From Corynebacterium kroppenstedtii (GTDB lineage Bacteria > Actinomycetota > Actinomycetes > Mycobacteriales > Mycobacteriaceae), in assembly GCF_003243515.1 (NCBI RefSeq), contig NZ_QFRA01000022.1:1-31417 (forward strand): a DNA stretch of 31,417 bases, given 5' to 3'. The translations under genes were made by a program, and so were the position numbers. Every line of letters begins with the position of its first letter. The stretch's first letter is position 1. Positions 8,291 through 15,864 of this stretch are shown in pieces. Below the pieces are notes generated by a model, which searched no databases, was not told the DNA's origin, and was given only the letters and a program-made list of their open reading frames with translations.

Positions 8291-9073
8291 TTATGCAGCG
8301 CTGCGTGACGAGTGGAAGTTCTTCTCCACGGCGTCGTAAATCTTCGTAGCCTGGGCAGTGGCCTCGGCGTAACCGTTCACAGCTGCGCCAATGGCTTGAT
8401 TGTAGGCACCAACGAGCTCGTCGTGATGAGCGTGGTAGTAATCCGTGATCACGGCGGGCATCGGAATGCCAGCTTTGTTGAAGGCAGCCTGGATGGTGTC
8501 GAAAATCTGGTCCAAGCTAGCGATGCTCTGCGTCGCGGCCAGGTCCGTCACAGCCTTCTGTGGCGTCGGAGCCTCGTCGGCTACGTCGGCAGGAGCCTGA
8601 GCTGCAGGTGCAGCGTTATCGGCAGGTGCAGCCTCTTCGACAGGAGCGGCTGCGGGCTGAACAGCAGCCTGAGCACCGTTGGCGTAGGCGTTATCGCGCT
8701 GAGAAGGGGCACTGCTCAACCCGAGCTGCGCGGAGCAAGCCGGCCAAGCGTTCCAGCCCTGCTCAGCGAGGACGCGCTCGCCGACCGTGATCTGCTGCTC
8801 ACGAGTTGCCTGGTTAGCGGTAGTAGCGTATTCGGTTCCGCCGTATGCAGACCAGGTGGACGGTGCGAACTGCAGACCACCCTGGAAGCCGTTGCCAGTG
8901 TTGATGCCCCAGTTGCCACCAGACTCGCACTGAGCTAAACGATCCCAATCGGAATCTGGTGCTGCCGACGCTGACGGAGCGACAGCAATGCCGCTAGCTG
9001 TGATAGCCAAGCCTGACAGGGCAACCTTGGCGCCGGTAGAAATACGGTTGGTGTTCTTGGAGTGCTGTCCCAT
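8291..9073 (-). CDS. rpf: Resuscitation-promoting factor (Rpf), secreted transglycosylase-like
   Basis: This is a secreted peptidoglycan-cleaving enzyme of 260 aa. Residues 1-38 form a signal peptide (MGQHSKNTNR start typical of corynebacterial Rpf, hydrophobic GLAITASGIAVAPSASA, cleavage near ASA-AP). The Rpf domain follows at once (DSDWDRLAQCESGGNWGINTGNGFQGGLQF to about 115), with catalytic E50 in CESGG and the paired cysteines. The C-terminal half is Ala/Pro-rich (about 140-190), followed by a helical tail (YDAVEKNFHS). No LysM or DUF348 domains are seen, so it is of the short RpfA/Rpf1 type. The start at 9073 is favoured by the signal peptide; an AGAGAGG site lies rather far (about 12-14 nt) upstream. 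Rpf proteins reactivate dormant cells by muropeptide release. Confidence 0.92.
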   Translation of the reverse strand: MGQHSKNTNRISTGAKVALSGLAITASGIAVAPSASAAPDSDWDRLAQCESGGNWGINTGNGFQGGLQFAPSTWSAYGGTEYATTANQATREQQITVGERVLAEQGWNAWPACSAQLGLSSAPSQRDNAYANGAQAAVQPAAAPVEEAAPADNAAPAAQAPADVADEAPTPQKAVTDLAATQSIASLDQIFDTIQAAFNKAGIPMPAVITDYYHAHHDELVGAYNQAIGAAVNGYAEATAQATKIYDAVEKNFHSSRSAA

Positions 9074-9155
9074 AAAGGGGTATAACCTCTCTGTGCGATA
9101 ATCGGCGTCCTTGGCGGACCGCTTCTTGACGTACTGGGCGGCCACGCTACATGAA

Positions 9156-9222
9156 GGTTACGAAAAGGTCACATTCCGGTAGCGACTTGGGGGTCGGTCG
9201 TGAGCGAGTAACATGGGTAACA
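9156..9222 (+). promoter_or_regulatory. Candidate MtrA-type direct repeats upstream of rpf
   Basis: Two sets of GTnAC-type repeats read in the same direction. GGTTAC at 9156 and GGTCAC at 9167 have a period of 11; GTAACA at 9208 and GTAACA at 9217 have a period of 9. The response regulator MtrA is known to control rpf and cell-wall hydrolase genes in Mycobacteriales through loosely conserved direct repeats, so this is a plausible site. The assignment is inference. The rest of the 457-nt interval 9074-9530 holds the promoters of rpf and the cold-shock gene, and an 8-bp inverted repeat (GGATGGGC 9369-9376, GCCCATCC 9411-9418). Confidence 0.35.
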
Positions 9223-9530
9223 GTGCAGCGTAAAGCTATATTTTGACCGAATTATTGACGAAAAGTGTCGTTAAAATGTGATTAAGAACACTATTATTCG
9301 TGCGTGCGGCAGGTAGTACTGCGCGTTTATTGACGAGTAAAAACGTAAAACCTACCTATGAAACGTCGGGATGGGCTAAAAGTTGTGGATCGTTTAGAAT
9401 AAGGAGTTTCGCCCATCCACGCTGGGATAGTCTCGAGCTCACCGCGCGATACATGGTTAAACCGATACACGGTTACAGAGCCAGATGTAGACATACCCAG
9501 CTTATGAAATACAGAGAAAGGAAAACCCTC

Positions 9531-9923
9531 ATGCCAATCGGAAGAGTCAAATGGTTTGATTCCGATAAGGGATTTGGGTTCGTCACCAACCCGGGCGATG
9601 ACGACGTCTTCGTCGGCACCCAAGTATTGCCCGACGGTGTGGAAGAACTACACCAGGGGCAGAAAATAGAGTATGAGTTCGCTGCAGGCCGGAAAGGCCC
9701 GCAGGTGCTCAGGATTACGGATATTCAGGAGACTGGTCGGCCTCGGCGTCGCCCTTCCCATAAGTACAAGCCAGATCAGCTGCAAAGCATGATCCAGGAC
9801 TTGATGACGCTGTTGGAAGAACATGTTCAGCCGAGCCTCCAAACGGGTCGCTACCCAGGGCGGAAAGAAAGCCGTCAGGTGGCCGAGGTTCTTCGCGCTG
9901 TGGCCCGTGAGCTTGATGCTTAA
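9531..9923 (+). CDS. Cold-shock domain protein with C-terminal extension (CspB-like)
   Basis: This is a nucleic-acid-binding cold-shock protein of 130 aa. The cold-shock domain covers residues 1-66: RVKWFDSDKGFGFV contains RNP1 (KGFGFV, 13-18), while RNP2 reads VFVGT instead of the usual VFVH. A basic, mostly helical extension (about 67-130: PRRRPSHKYKPDQLQSMIQDLMTLLEEH) roughly doubles the length of a standard CspA. Mycobacteriales have such a longer protein at the same place near rpfA. The start at 9531 is set by the domain start and an AGAAAGGAAAA ribosome site; the reading frame stays open to 9300 without support for that part. A weak hairpin follows the gene. Confidence 0.88.
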   Translation: MPIGRVKWFDSDKGFGFVTNPGDDDVFVGTQVLPDGVEELHQGQKIEYEFAAGRKGPQVLRITDIQETGRPRRRPSHKYKPDQLQSMIQDLMTLLEEHVQPSLQTGRYPGRKESRQVAEVLRAVARELDA

Positions 9924-9943
9924 TAAGCTCGATGCCTGAGGCG

Positions 9944-9983
9944 TAGCGCAGCCTTCGCGTCCGTCGTGCGCCGCGCTATTTCT
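9944..9983 (+). terminator. Weak hairpin after the cold-shock gene
   Basis: TAGCGC (9944-9949) pairs with GCGCTA (9973-9978) and is followed by TTTCT. The 6-bp stem with a 23-nt loop is modest. It sits between two convergent genes (stop codons at 9923 and 10007). Confidence 0.35.
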
Positions 9984-10006
9984 CCAAGTGGCCACTTATC
10001 CAGGCG

Positions 10007-10606
10007 CTACTCCGGGGAAATAGCCCACACCATGGTGTAGGCATCCTCGTCGTCAGACGAATCAGAACCATGAGATTTATCGCCCAACAGAACGGCGTGA
10101 ACCTCAGCGACTTTCAGTCGGGAACCATCTTTACTTCCATCGATGGTGACCGACTTTTTGTCTTTCGCCTTATACACGGACTCGTCATTCTTGGCATTGT
10201 CTTCATAGATCGTCAGCAACGACCATTGAGTATCGGACACGGTCGAGGGCACGTCGATAGTGGCCTTCCCATCCTTCGGCAGGGAAATCTTTGTCATCGA
10301 CTTCTCCGTGCAGTCCGTCGACCCCAGTGCACAGGCCTGATAGGGATCCGCCGTGATGCTCTTCCCCTTGGAATCAGTGATCGACAACGTGACCGTGGTG
10401 GGGTCCACCGAGTTGCGTCGTTGCTCCCAATAGGTGAACGCAATTCCACCGACAATCGCGACGAGCACGATGACAGCCATCACAGATCCCACGATGATCA
10501 TGGTGCGTCGTTCCCGACGTCGCTCTGCCTTGGTCTTTCGACGCCCTCGACGGGCTGGGGCCTGGGGTGATGGTTCTGAGCTGGAGGACGAACCCGGATC
10601 GGTCAT
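10007..10606 (-). CDS. DUF2771-type membrane-anchored exported protein
   Basis: This is a 199-aa protein. A Ser/Pro-rich head and a strongly basic stretch (RRGRRKTKAERRRERR, about 20-35) lie before a single transmembrane helix (MIIVGSVMAVIVLVAIVGGIAFTYW). The remaining ~130 residues are probably extracytoplasmic, with two cysteines (CALGSTDC) and beta-type segments ending in YTMVWAISPE. It matches the corynebacterial DUF2771 family, function unknown. It begins 21 nt after the MFS stop codon, so it is the last gene of that operon. The ATG at 10606 is chosen; a GTG three codons upstream is equally possible. A TATTGT box 7 nt before the ATG could be a second, internal start of transcription. Confidence 0.75.
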   Translation of the reverse strand: MTDPGSSSSSEPSPQAPARRGRRKTKAERRRERRTMIIVGSVMAVIVLVAIVGGIAFTYWEQRRNSVDPTTVTLSITDSKGKSITADPYQACALGSTDCTEKSMTKISLPKDGKATIDVPSTVSDTQWSLLTIYEDNAKNDESVYKAKDKKSVTIDGSKDGSRLKVAEVHAVLLGDKSHGSDSSDDEDAYTMVWAISPE

Positions 10607-10627
10607 GGCGTCCACAATAGCGAGGCC

Positions 10628-12159
10628 CTAATGACGTCGTAAATGCGGGACCTTGACAGCGAGGAAAAGAGTACGTAAATAGCCGACGCCGATGATGATC
10701 GATAGAGCGATGAACCCTGTGCCAAGCTGCGGCGGAAGGATAATGCCCATCGTGCCGCCGAACACCCACGCGAGTTGACCGAACGTTTCGCTGCGGCCGA
10801 ATGCGCTGGATCGCGCTTCTTCGGGGAGGCCTTCCTGGATGGTTGCATCAAGGCTTACTTTGCATAGTGAACTAGATAGCGACAATGCGAAGGTCGCGAC
10901 CGCGGTCCATATCAGCCCAGGCCAGATGGCTGCACAGATCACGCCCGCCCACACGATACCTGCAATCGTGAGCACAGTCACTCGTGGGGCACCGAGAGGG
11001 ATCCGCGCTCCCAGCAAATTCCCCGAGAACGTGCCGACGCTTCCTGCGGCGCCCGCGACGGCCAGCATTGCCAGCTGTTCCCACGCGCTCAGACCGTGGG
11101 TCGATTTAGCAGCAAACGCGACGAAAATCGTGAGGAATCCGGTGCCCGACCGGCTGGTCATGACGGACCACAAACACGTCTTGACGTCGTGAGGGAAAGG
11201 AACGATGTGAAGCTGCTGGGCTGCACGGGTAACGCGCTGGCGGACGGCCCGTCGTCGCGGTGACGACTGTGACGGCGATTCCTGCGTTGGTGCAGTGTCA
11301 GCGTCGGTAGTGGTCACGTCGGCCGTCGGATCGTCGTCACGAGAAGAGTCCTCGGTGAGAGGCGTTCCCGGGACGGTCAGCGGGGACGTGGTGGCCCATT
11401 CATCGGGGGACGATTCTGCTTTCCGCGGGATGAGGACGCAGGAATACAACCCCATGAGCGCGATGACGATAACGACCCACAACGCTTCGCGAGGTGTGAA
11501 CAGGAACGACACACCAGCCGCGATGGCTCCGACGACACCCGAGCCCACAATGTGCCCCAAGATCGTGAGCCGCGCATTCGTGCGAACAAGATCGATATCC
11601 GGCGGCATGAGCCGTGGAGTGACCGATGATTTCAGCACACCAAACGACTTGCTCATCACCATTATGCCCAGCGCAGCGGGATAGAGAACCCACGAGTGGA
11701 AATTCGTGAGCAGCCACACCGTCAATACGATCCGCGCGGCGAACGTCAGCGATAACGCAAAACGACGCCCGGCATACACACGATCTAACGCGGGCCCAAC
11801 CAGTGGGGCAATGACCGCGAAGGGGGGGCGATGGTCACAAGCAAGTACAGGGCGACGCCTTCGCGCGATTCACCCGTCGTCGCGGAGAAAAACAGCGTGC
11901 TCGCCAGGGCCACCGCGAGAGCTGCGTCGACACTAGAGTTGCAGATCGTTGTGTACGTCAGCGACGACAGTCCCGACGCTTTCGCACCGTCGGCCTCGAT
12001 CCAGCTGTCCACCAGGCGGCCAGGGGCTGACAACGCACGGCGAACACGAGACGGCCGTGGCGTCGCATCATCGGCCGGTGGTTCGTGTAGCTCGCCAGTC
12101 GTGAGCGGCTCTCCGTGGTTGTTCACGAACCCATTCTTGCACCATCGTCGGGTGGGCAT
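10628..12159 (-). pseudogene. MFS transporter, reading frame broken at a G7/C7 run
   Basis: The gene reads as one major facilitator protein of about 510 aa if a single base is removed. Frame 1 (12159 to about 11829) gives the cytoplasmic head and TM1 region (SGLSSLTYTTICNSSVDAALAVALASTLFF) and ends ...LYLLVTIAP. After one base is dropped from the seven-G run at 11822-11828 (plus strand), it continues FAVIAPLVGPALDRVYAGRRFALSL in the second frame, the classic MFS loop 2-3 motif, down to 10628. A Ser/Thr/Asp-rich linker of ~90 residues separates the six-helix halves. It is the homologue of the MFS gene beside Rv0875c in mycobacteria; substrate unknown. It follows the cyclotransferase gene by 17 nt. 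The break may be a sequencing error, a true mutation, or phase variation. Confidence 0.8.
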
Positions 12160-12176
12160 GCATTTCCGCTAGCCAC

Positions 12177-13040
12177 TTAGCCACCCAGGCCGTCGACACG
12201 AACCCGATACATATGCGGCCACAACTTGCCAGTCAGATAGAGAACCGCAGGATCATCCGGATCGCTGGCCACGCCATTCAACACACCCTCGCCGGTAGCG
12301 TTCCGCGCCGGGGCCAATTTCGACGCATCGATCACGCTGGTCACATGGTCGCTCGCGGGATCAATGACAATGAGTTCATCGCTATGCCACACATTGGCCA
12401 CAATTCGGTTGTGGGCGCAATCTAATTCATTGATATTGCCGACGGGCCGACCAGCCAGTGTCACTGATAGCGAGGAGTGCTCCTCGAACGTGGCGGGGGC
12501 GCACCGGGTCAGCTTGCTGCTCCCATCGCTCATGAGGAGGTTATGGCCGTCGTAACACAGCCCCCACCCTTCGCCCTCGTAGTGAGCCGAGCCTGTTTCC
12601 TCCAATGACTGGTGGTCACGTCGGATGGCGCGGCCCGATTTCCACGTTAACTGCCACACCAAGGTCGGCGTTGCCGCGATTCCCTCGCCGAAATACTTCT
12701 GGGGCAGGTGGTGGGCATGAGCGCGGTGGCCGTCGTCGCCAAGAAAATAAGCCTCCGACATGCCGTAACGGCCAGTACTGACCAGGGTTTGCCCCTGCGG
12801 AAGGCGGTCCAATCCTTCAGTAAATGCATCGTGAGGCCAGGGGAGAGTGTCAAGAACTGTGACCAAACGGGTCGGAACCGACCCACGATGGGCCAAAGAG
12901 GAAGTAGATGGGGCGTGCGAAGCCCCGTCGGTACGGGAGCGCTGTGACCACGACGCGATAATGATCAGTCCGCACACCGTAATAAGAACGATGCCGACGA
13001 GCACCGTGATGAGGGTTAATCTAAACCGTCTTGAACCCAT
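12177..13040 (-). CDS. Glutaminyl-peptide cyclotransferase (plant/bacterial beta-propeller type)
   Basis: This is a 287-aa protein with one N-terminal transmembrane helix (LTLITVLVGIVLITVCGLIIIASW, about 8-31), placing the enzyme domain outside the membrane. The domain begins with PWPHDAFTEGLD and contains TGRYGMSEAYFL, EGEGWGLCYDGHNLLMSDGSSKL, GRPVGNINELDC and ANVWHSDELIVIDP, which are signatures of the five-bladed propeller QC family that converts N-terminal glutamine to pyroglutamate. It starts at ATG 13040, overlapping the end of the DUF2530 gene by 25 nt, so the two are translationally coupled. The physiological target in corynebacteria is not known to me. Confidence 0.87.
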   Translation of the reverse strand: MGSRRFRLTLITVLVGIVLITVCGLIIIASWSQRSRTDGASHAPSTSSLAHRGSVPTRLVTVLDTLPWPHDAFTEGLDRLPQGQTLVSTGRYGMSEAYFLGDDGHRAHAHHLPQKYFGEGIAATPTLVWQLTWKSGRAIRRDHQSLEETGSAHYEGEGWGLCYDGHNLLMSDGSSKLTRCAPATFEEHSSLSVTLAGRPVGNINELDCAHNRIVANVWHSDELIVIDPASDHVTSVIDASKLAPARNATGEGVLNGVASDPDDPAVLYLTGKLWPHMYRVRVDGLGG

Positions 13041-13294
13041 TGCGCTCCACGGCGGACAGCCTCCCGTTGCCACATATAAACCCCGTAACCCAAAACACCC
13101 GTGACGGCGCCGATAATACTGGTCCACACCAACTGGTCAGTCCACCCACGAGTGAGCCCAAAAAACACCGCACCCAGCACCCATACGATGATTCCCACGA
13201 TGAGAGCGGGCCGCGGATCTTCGAGGGCACGGGGCAGCCGGGGAAGGGTGACGTCCTGCAGCGGTTTGGAGTGGAATTGGAATTTAGGGCTCAC
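13016..13294 (-). CDS. DUF2530-type small membrane protein
   Basis: This is a 92-aa protein with the start PRLPRALEDPRPALIVGIIVWVLGAVFFGL, then a second hydrophobic helix (SIIGAVTGVLGYGVYMW) and a basic C-terminus (QREAVRRGAQWVQDGLD). The DPRP motif before the first helix and the two-helix layout fit the DUF2530 family (Rv0879c in mycobacteria), function unknown. The GTG at 13294 is chosen because TAAGTT lies 7 nt upstream and there is no ribosome site; the frame is open further upstream to 13378. First gene of the operon to 10007 and divergent from the permease. Confidence 0.72.
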   Translation of the reverse strand: MSPKFQFHSKPLQDVTLPRLPRALEDPRPALIVGIIVWVLGAVFFGLTRGWTDQLVWTSIIGAVTGVLGYGVYMWQREAVRRGAQWVQDGLD

Positions 13295-13301
13295 ACGTGC
13301 C

Positions 13302-13307
13302 AACTTA
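13302..13307 (-). promoter_or_regulatory. Possible -10 box (TAAGTT), start of the DUF2530-QC-MFS-DUF2771 operon
   Basis: On the minus strand TAAGTT is followed by seven bases and GTG at 13294. It is a looser match than the other boxes, and no -35 is evident. Confidence 0.3.
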
Positions 13308-13396
13308 CCCTTGTGGGGTTTTCCTCCCCACCCGTCCCAAATCTCACCCGTACCAAGCCCTCCTCGGTGCGGCTTCACACATCTGCAGGAGTTCCG

Positions 13397-14890
13397 ATGT
13401 CCAACAATGCTTCCTCCACGGACATGGCGACGGCACCGTCGTCAAAGAAGAAAAGACGATCCGCGCTGGACAACTATTTCCACATTTCTGACCGAGGATC
13501 CACCCTGAGCACGGAAGTTCGTGCCGGTGTTGTGACTTTTTTCGCGATGGCGTACATCGTGCTTCTGAACCCTCTCATTCTGGGGAGCGTCCCCGATCAC
13601 ACCGGTACCGAGCTGGGCATTCCGCGAGTTGCGGCTGTTACGGCCCTCGCCGCTGGTGTGATGACCATCGTCTTTGGCCTGATCGCCCGGTATCCCTTCG
13701 GCATCGCGACGGGCCTCGGCATTAACACGCTGGTGTCGGTCACCCTGGTGTCGTCTGAAGGGCTCACATGGCCACAAGCAATGGGGCTCATTGTTATCGA
13801 CGGCATCATCATCGTGATACTGGCCGTCACTGGGTTCCGTGTCGCGGTTTTCAACGCCATCCCTGCACCGATGAAGACAGCAATGACTGTCGGCATCGGT
13901 CTTTTTATTGCCATCATCGGTTTTGTCGACGGTGGTTTCGTCCGCCGCATTCCAGACTCCGCCCACACCACCGTTCCTGTTGAACTCGGCATCGGCGGGT
14001 CCATTGCTTCATGGCCGACGGCCGTTTTCCAGGTGGGGCTGTTGATTTGTGGTGTGCTCGTTGCCCGCAATGTCCGCGGCGGGCTGTTCATCGGCATTGT
14101 GGCGAACACGATTATCGCGATGATCGTCGAGGCTCTCACTCACTCCGGGGCGTCGGTGAAGAATGGCCAGCCCAACCCGAAGGGCTGGAACTTGGCGGTC
14201 CCCGGTATTCCCGATTCGTGGGCGGGGGTCCCGGATCTGTCGTTGGTGGGCAAGGTTGACCTCGTTGGCGCGTTTACCGAAGTGGGAGTGTTGACGGCCA
14301 CGCTGTTGGTCTTCACCCTTGTGCTGGCCAATTTCTTCGACGCCATGGGGACGATGACTGGCTTAGGTAAGCAAGCCGGGTTGGTCGATGAGACCGGCGT
14401 TCTTCCGGACATGAAGCAGGCGCTGGTTGTGGAGGGCACCGGCGCGATTGTCGGTGGTGCGGTGTCTTCGTCGTCGAACACGGTATTTGTGGATTCTGCT
14501 GCGGGTATTGCTGACGGTGCCCGCACAGGCATGGCAAATGTCGTGACTGGTGTTTTATTCCTCGTTGCTATGTTCCTGACCCCGCTGTACGAGGTTGTTC
14601 CTACGGAGGCGGCTGCTCCGGTGCTCGTTATCGTGGGTGCCTTGATGGTGGGGCAGATTCGCGAGATTGATTTTTCACAATTCACGACGGCTCTTCCGGC
14701 GTTTTTAACGATAGTGGTCATGCCGTTCACGTATTCCATTGCTAACGGTATTGGGATAGGTTTCATTACTTACGCCGTGATGGAAACCGCAGCTGGACGG
14801 GCAAGGAAAGTTCACCCGTTGATGTGGATTGTGGCGATCTTGTTCGTTGTGTACTTCGGCATTGATCCCATTCGGGACGCTGTGAGCTAA
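13397..14890 (+). CDS. NCS2-family nucleobase permease (guanine/hypoxanthine type)
   Basis: This is a polytopic membrane transporter of 497 aa with about 12-14 helices. Seen: TFFAMAYIVLLNPLIL (TM1 signature), ATGLGINTLVSV, the NFFDAMGTMTGLGKQAG motif and SSSSNTVFVDSAAGIADGARTGMANVVTG, which are the conserved substrate/proton-site regions of the AzgA/PbuG branch of NCS2 (xanthine/uracil permease) carriers. It probably imports guanine, hypoxanthine or adenine with protons. The head (residues 1-35) is Ser/Lys-rich. The start is ATG 13397 with AGGAG 6 nt upstream. trmH begins 46 nt after its stop and may be co-transcribed. Two motif positions differ from the usual (FFDT to FFDA, GLNA to GINT), so specificity is uncertain. 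Confidence 0.88.
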   Translation: MSNNASSTDMATAPSSKKKRRSALDNYFHISDRGSTLSTEVRAGVVTFFAMAYIVLLNPLILGSVPDHTGTELGIPRVAAVTALAAGVMTIVFGLIARYPFGIATGLGINTLVSVTLVSSEGLTWPQAMGLIVIDGIIIVILAVTGFRVAVFNAIPAPMKTAMTVGIGLFIAIIGFVDGGFVRRIPDSAHTTVPVELGIGGSIASWPTAVFQVGLLICGVLVARNVRGGLFIGIVANTIIAMIVEALTHSGASVKNGQPNPKGWNLAVPGIPDSWAGVPDLSLVGKVDLVGAFTEVGVLTATLLVFTLVLANFFDAMGTMTGLGKQAGLVDETGVLPDMKQALVVEGTGAIVGGAVSSSSNTVFVDSAAGIADGARTGMANVVTGVLFLVAMFLTPLYEVVPTEAAAPVLVIVGALMVGQIREIDFSQFTTALPAFLTIVVMPFTYSIANGIGIGFITYAVMETAAGRARKVHPLMWIVAILFVVYFGIDPIRDAVS

Positions 14891-14936
14891 ACGAAGAACG
14901 CGGTGAGCTAGTGACTGTGACTCAGCGGAGGTGACA

Positions 14937-15818
14937 ATGAACGAGTGTGATGTCGTTTATATTGACGACCCGTCAGATCCCAGGCTCGACGATTTCCGAA
15001 ACCTCAACCACTCAGATAAACGCCCCGATATGCCTGGCGGGAAGGGTTTAGTGATCGCGGAGGGGCTTCTGGTCGTTCCCCGCTTGATCCGCTCGCGTTT
15101 TCCCGCGCGGGCCATTATGGGGACCGATGCCAAGCTTCATTCACTTCTTGCCGACGCTAACCTCGCGGAGGCCATTGCGAAGGCTAATATCCCCGCGTGG
15201 TCATGGCCGAGGTTGTGGGCTTTGATATGCACCGCGGTTTGCTGGCGTCGGCGGACCGCGTGGAGGTGCCGTCGATCAGCGATGTTCTTGACGAACTGGA
15301 TGCCCGACGGGACCGCCCGGATCAGCTTCCCGTGAGGGGGACGATCGCCGTGCTGGAGGGAGTGGGCGACCATGAGAATATCGGTGCCTTGTTCCGCAAT
15401 GCTGCGGGGGTTGGGTGTGGATGCCGTGTTCTTTGGTGCCGGCTGCGCGGATCCGCTATACCGGCGTGTTATGCGCGTGTCGATGGGCCATGTGCTGCGT
15501 GTTCCCTTTGCGTATTTCGACGGCAATCGTTCGACATGGCAGCGTGGATTGTCGGAACTGCAGCAGCGCGGGTACCGATGTGTGGCATTGAGGCCGTCTG
15601 ACGATGCGGTCATGCTGCCTGAGGCCCTTGATGGCGCGCAGAGGGCGGCGCTCATAGTAGGGGCCGAAGGGCCAGGATTAACCGAACATGCGATGAGAGC
15701 TAGCGATGTGAGGGCCCGCATTCCGATGGCTCCGGGGACGGACTCGCTGAATGTGGCGACGGCAGCAGCGATGGGTTTTTATGAGCGTGCTCGAACATCG
15801 ATAGTGGGGCGAGGGTGA
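14937..15818 (+). pseudogene. TrmH/SpoU-type RNA 2'-O-methyltransferase with two compensating frameshifts
   Basis: The composite protein is about 293 aa. Frame A (14937 to about 15195) gives the N-terminal RNA-binding part (FRNLNHSDKRPD, KGLVIAEGLLVVPRLI). Frame B (about 15200 to 15405) gives VMAEVVGFDMHRGLLASADR and LEGVGDHENIGALFRNAAG (SPOUT motif 1). Frame A again (about 15410 to 15818) gives LGVDAVFFGAGCADPLYRRV, IVGAEGPGL (motif 2) and DSLNVATAAAMGFYERAR (motif 3). One base is missing near 15190-15203 and one G is extra in the five-G run 15406-15410. The start is ATG 14937 with a perfect GGAGG 5 nt upstream. The protein methylates ribose in rRNA or tRNA with SAM; the exact site is unknown. 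Both indels may be sequence errors, as all motifs are otherwise intact. Confidence 0.8.
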
Positions 15819-15830
15819 CCACATCGGCCG

Positions 15831-15864
15831 GCCCGTGACGGTAGCAACATCCGCGGTCGCGGGC
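15831..15864. terminator. Hairpin between trmH and the DUF6928 gene
   Basis: GCCCGTGAC (15831-15839) pairs with GTCGCGGGC (15856-15864) over 9 bp with one G-T pair. It sits exactly between two convergent stop codons (15818 and 15865). There is no T-run, as is common for actinobacterial terminators. Confidence 0.5.

Noticed and set aside
9074..9240. c-di-AMP (ydaO-type) riboswitch before rpf, as in M. tuberculosis rpfA
   Set aside because: I looked for the conserved riboswitch blocks on the minus strand and did not find them; the region is also short.
9300..9530. Longer N-terminus for the cold-shock protein
   Set aside because: The upstream frame is merely open; the cold-shock domain begins exactly at the ATG at 9531, which has a good ribosome site.
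14139..14766. Long minus-strand frames opposite the permease and other core genes
   Set aside because: They are shadows of GC-rich codon bias on the opposite strand, without ribosome sites or family motifs.
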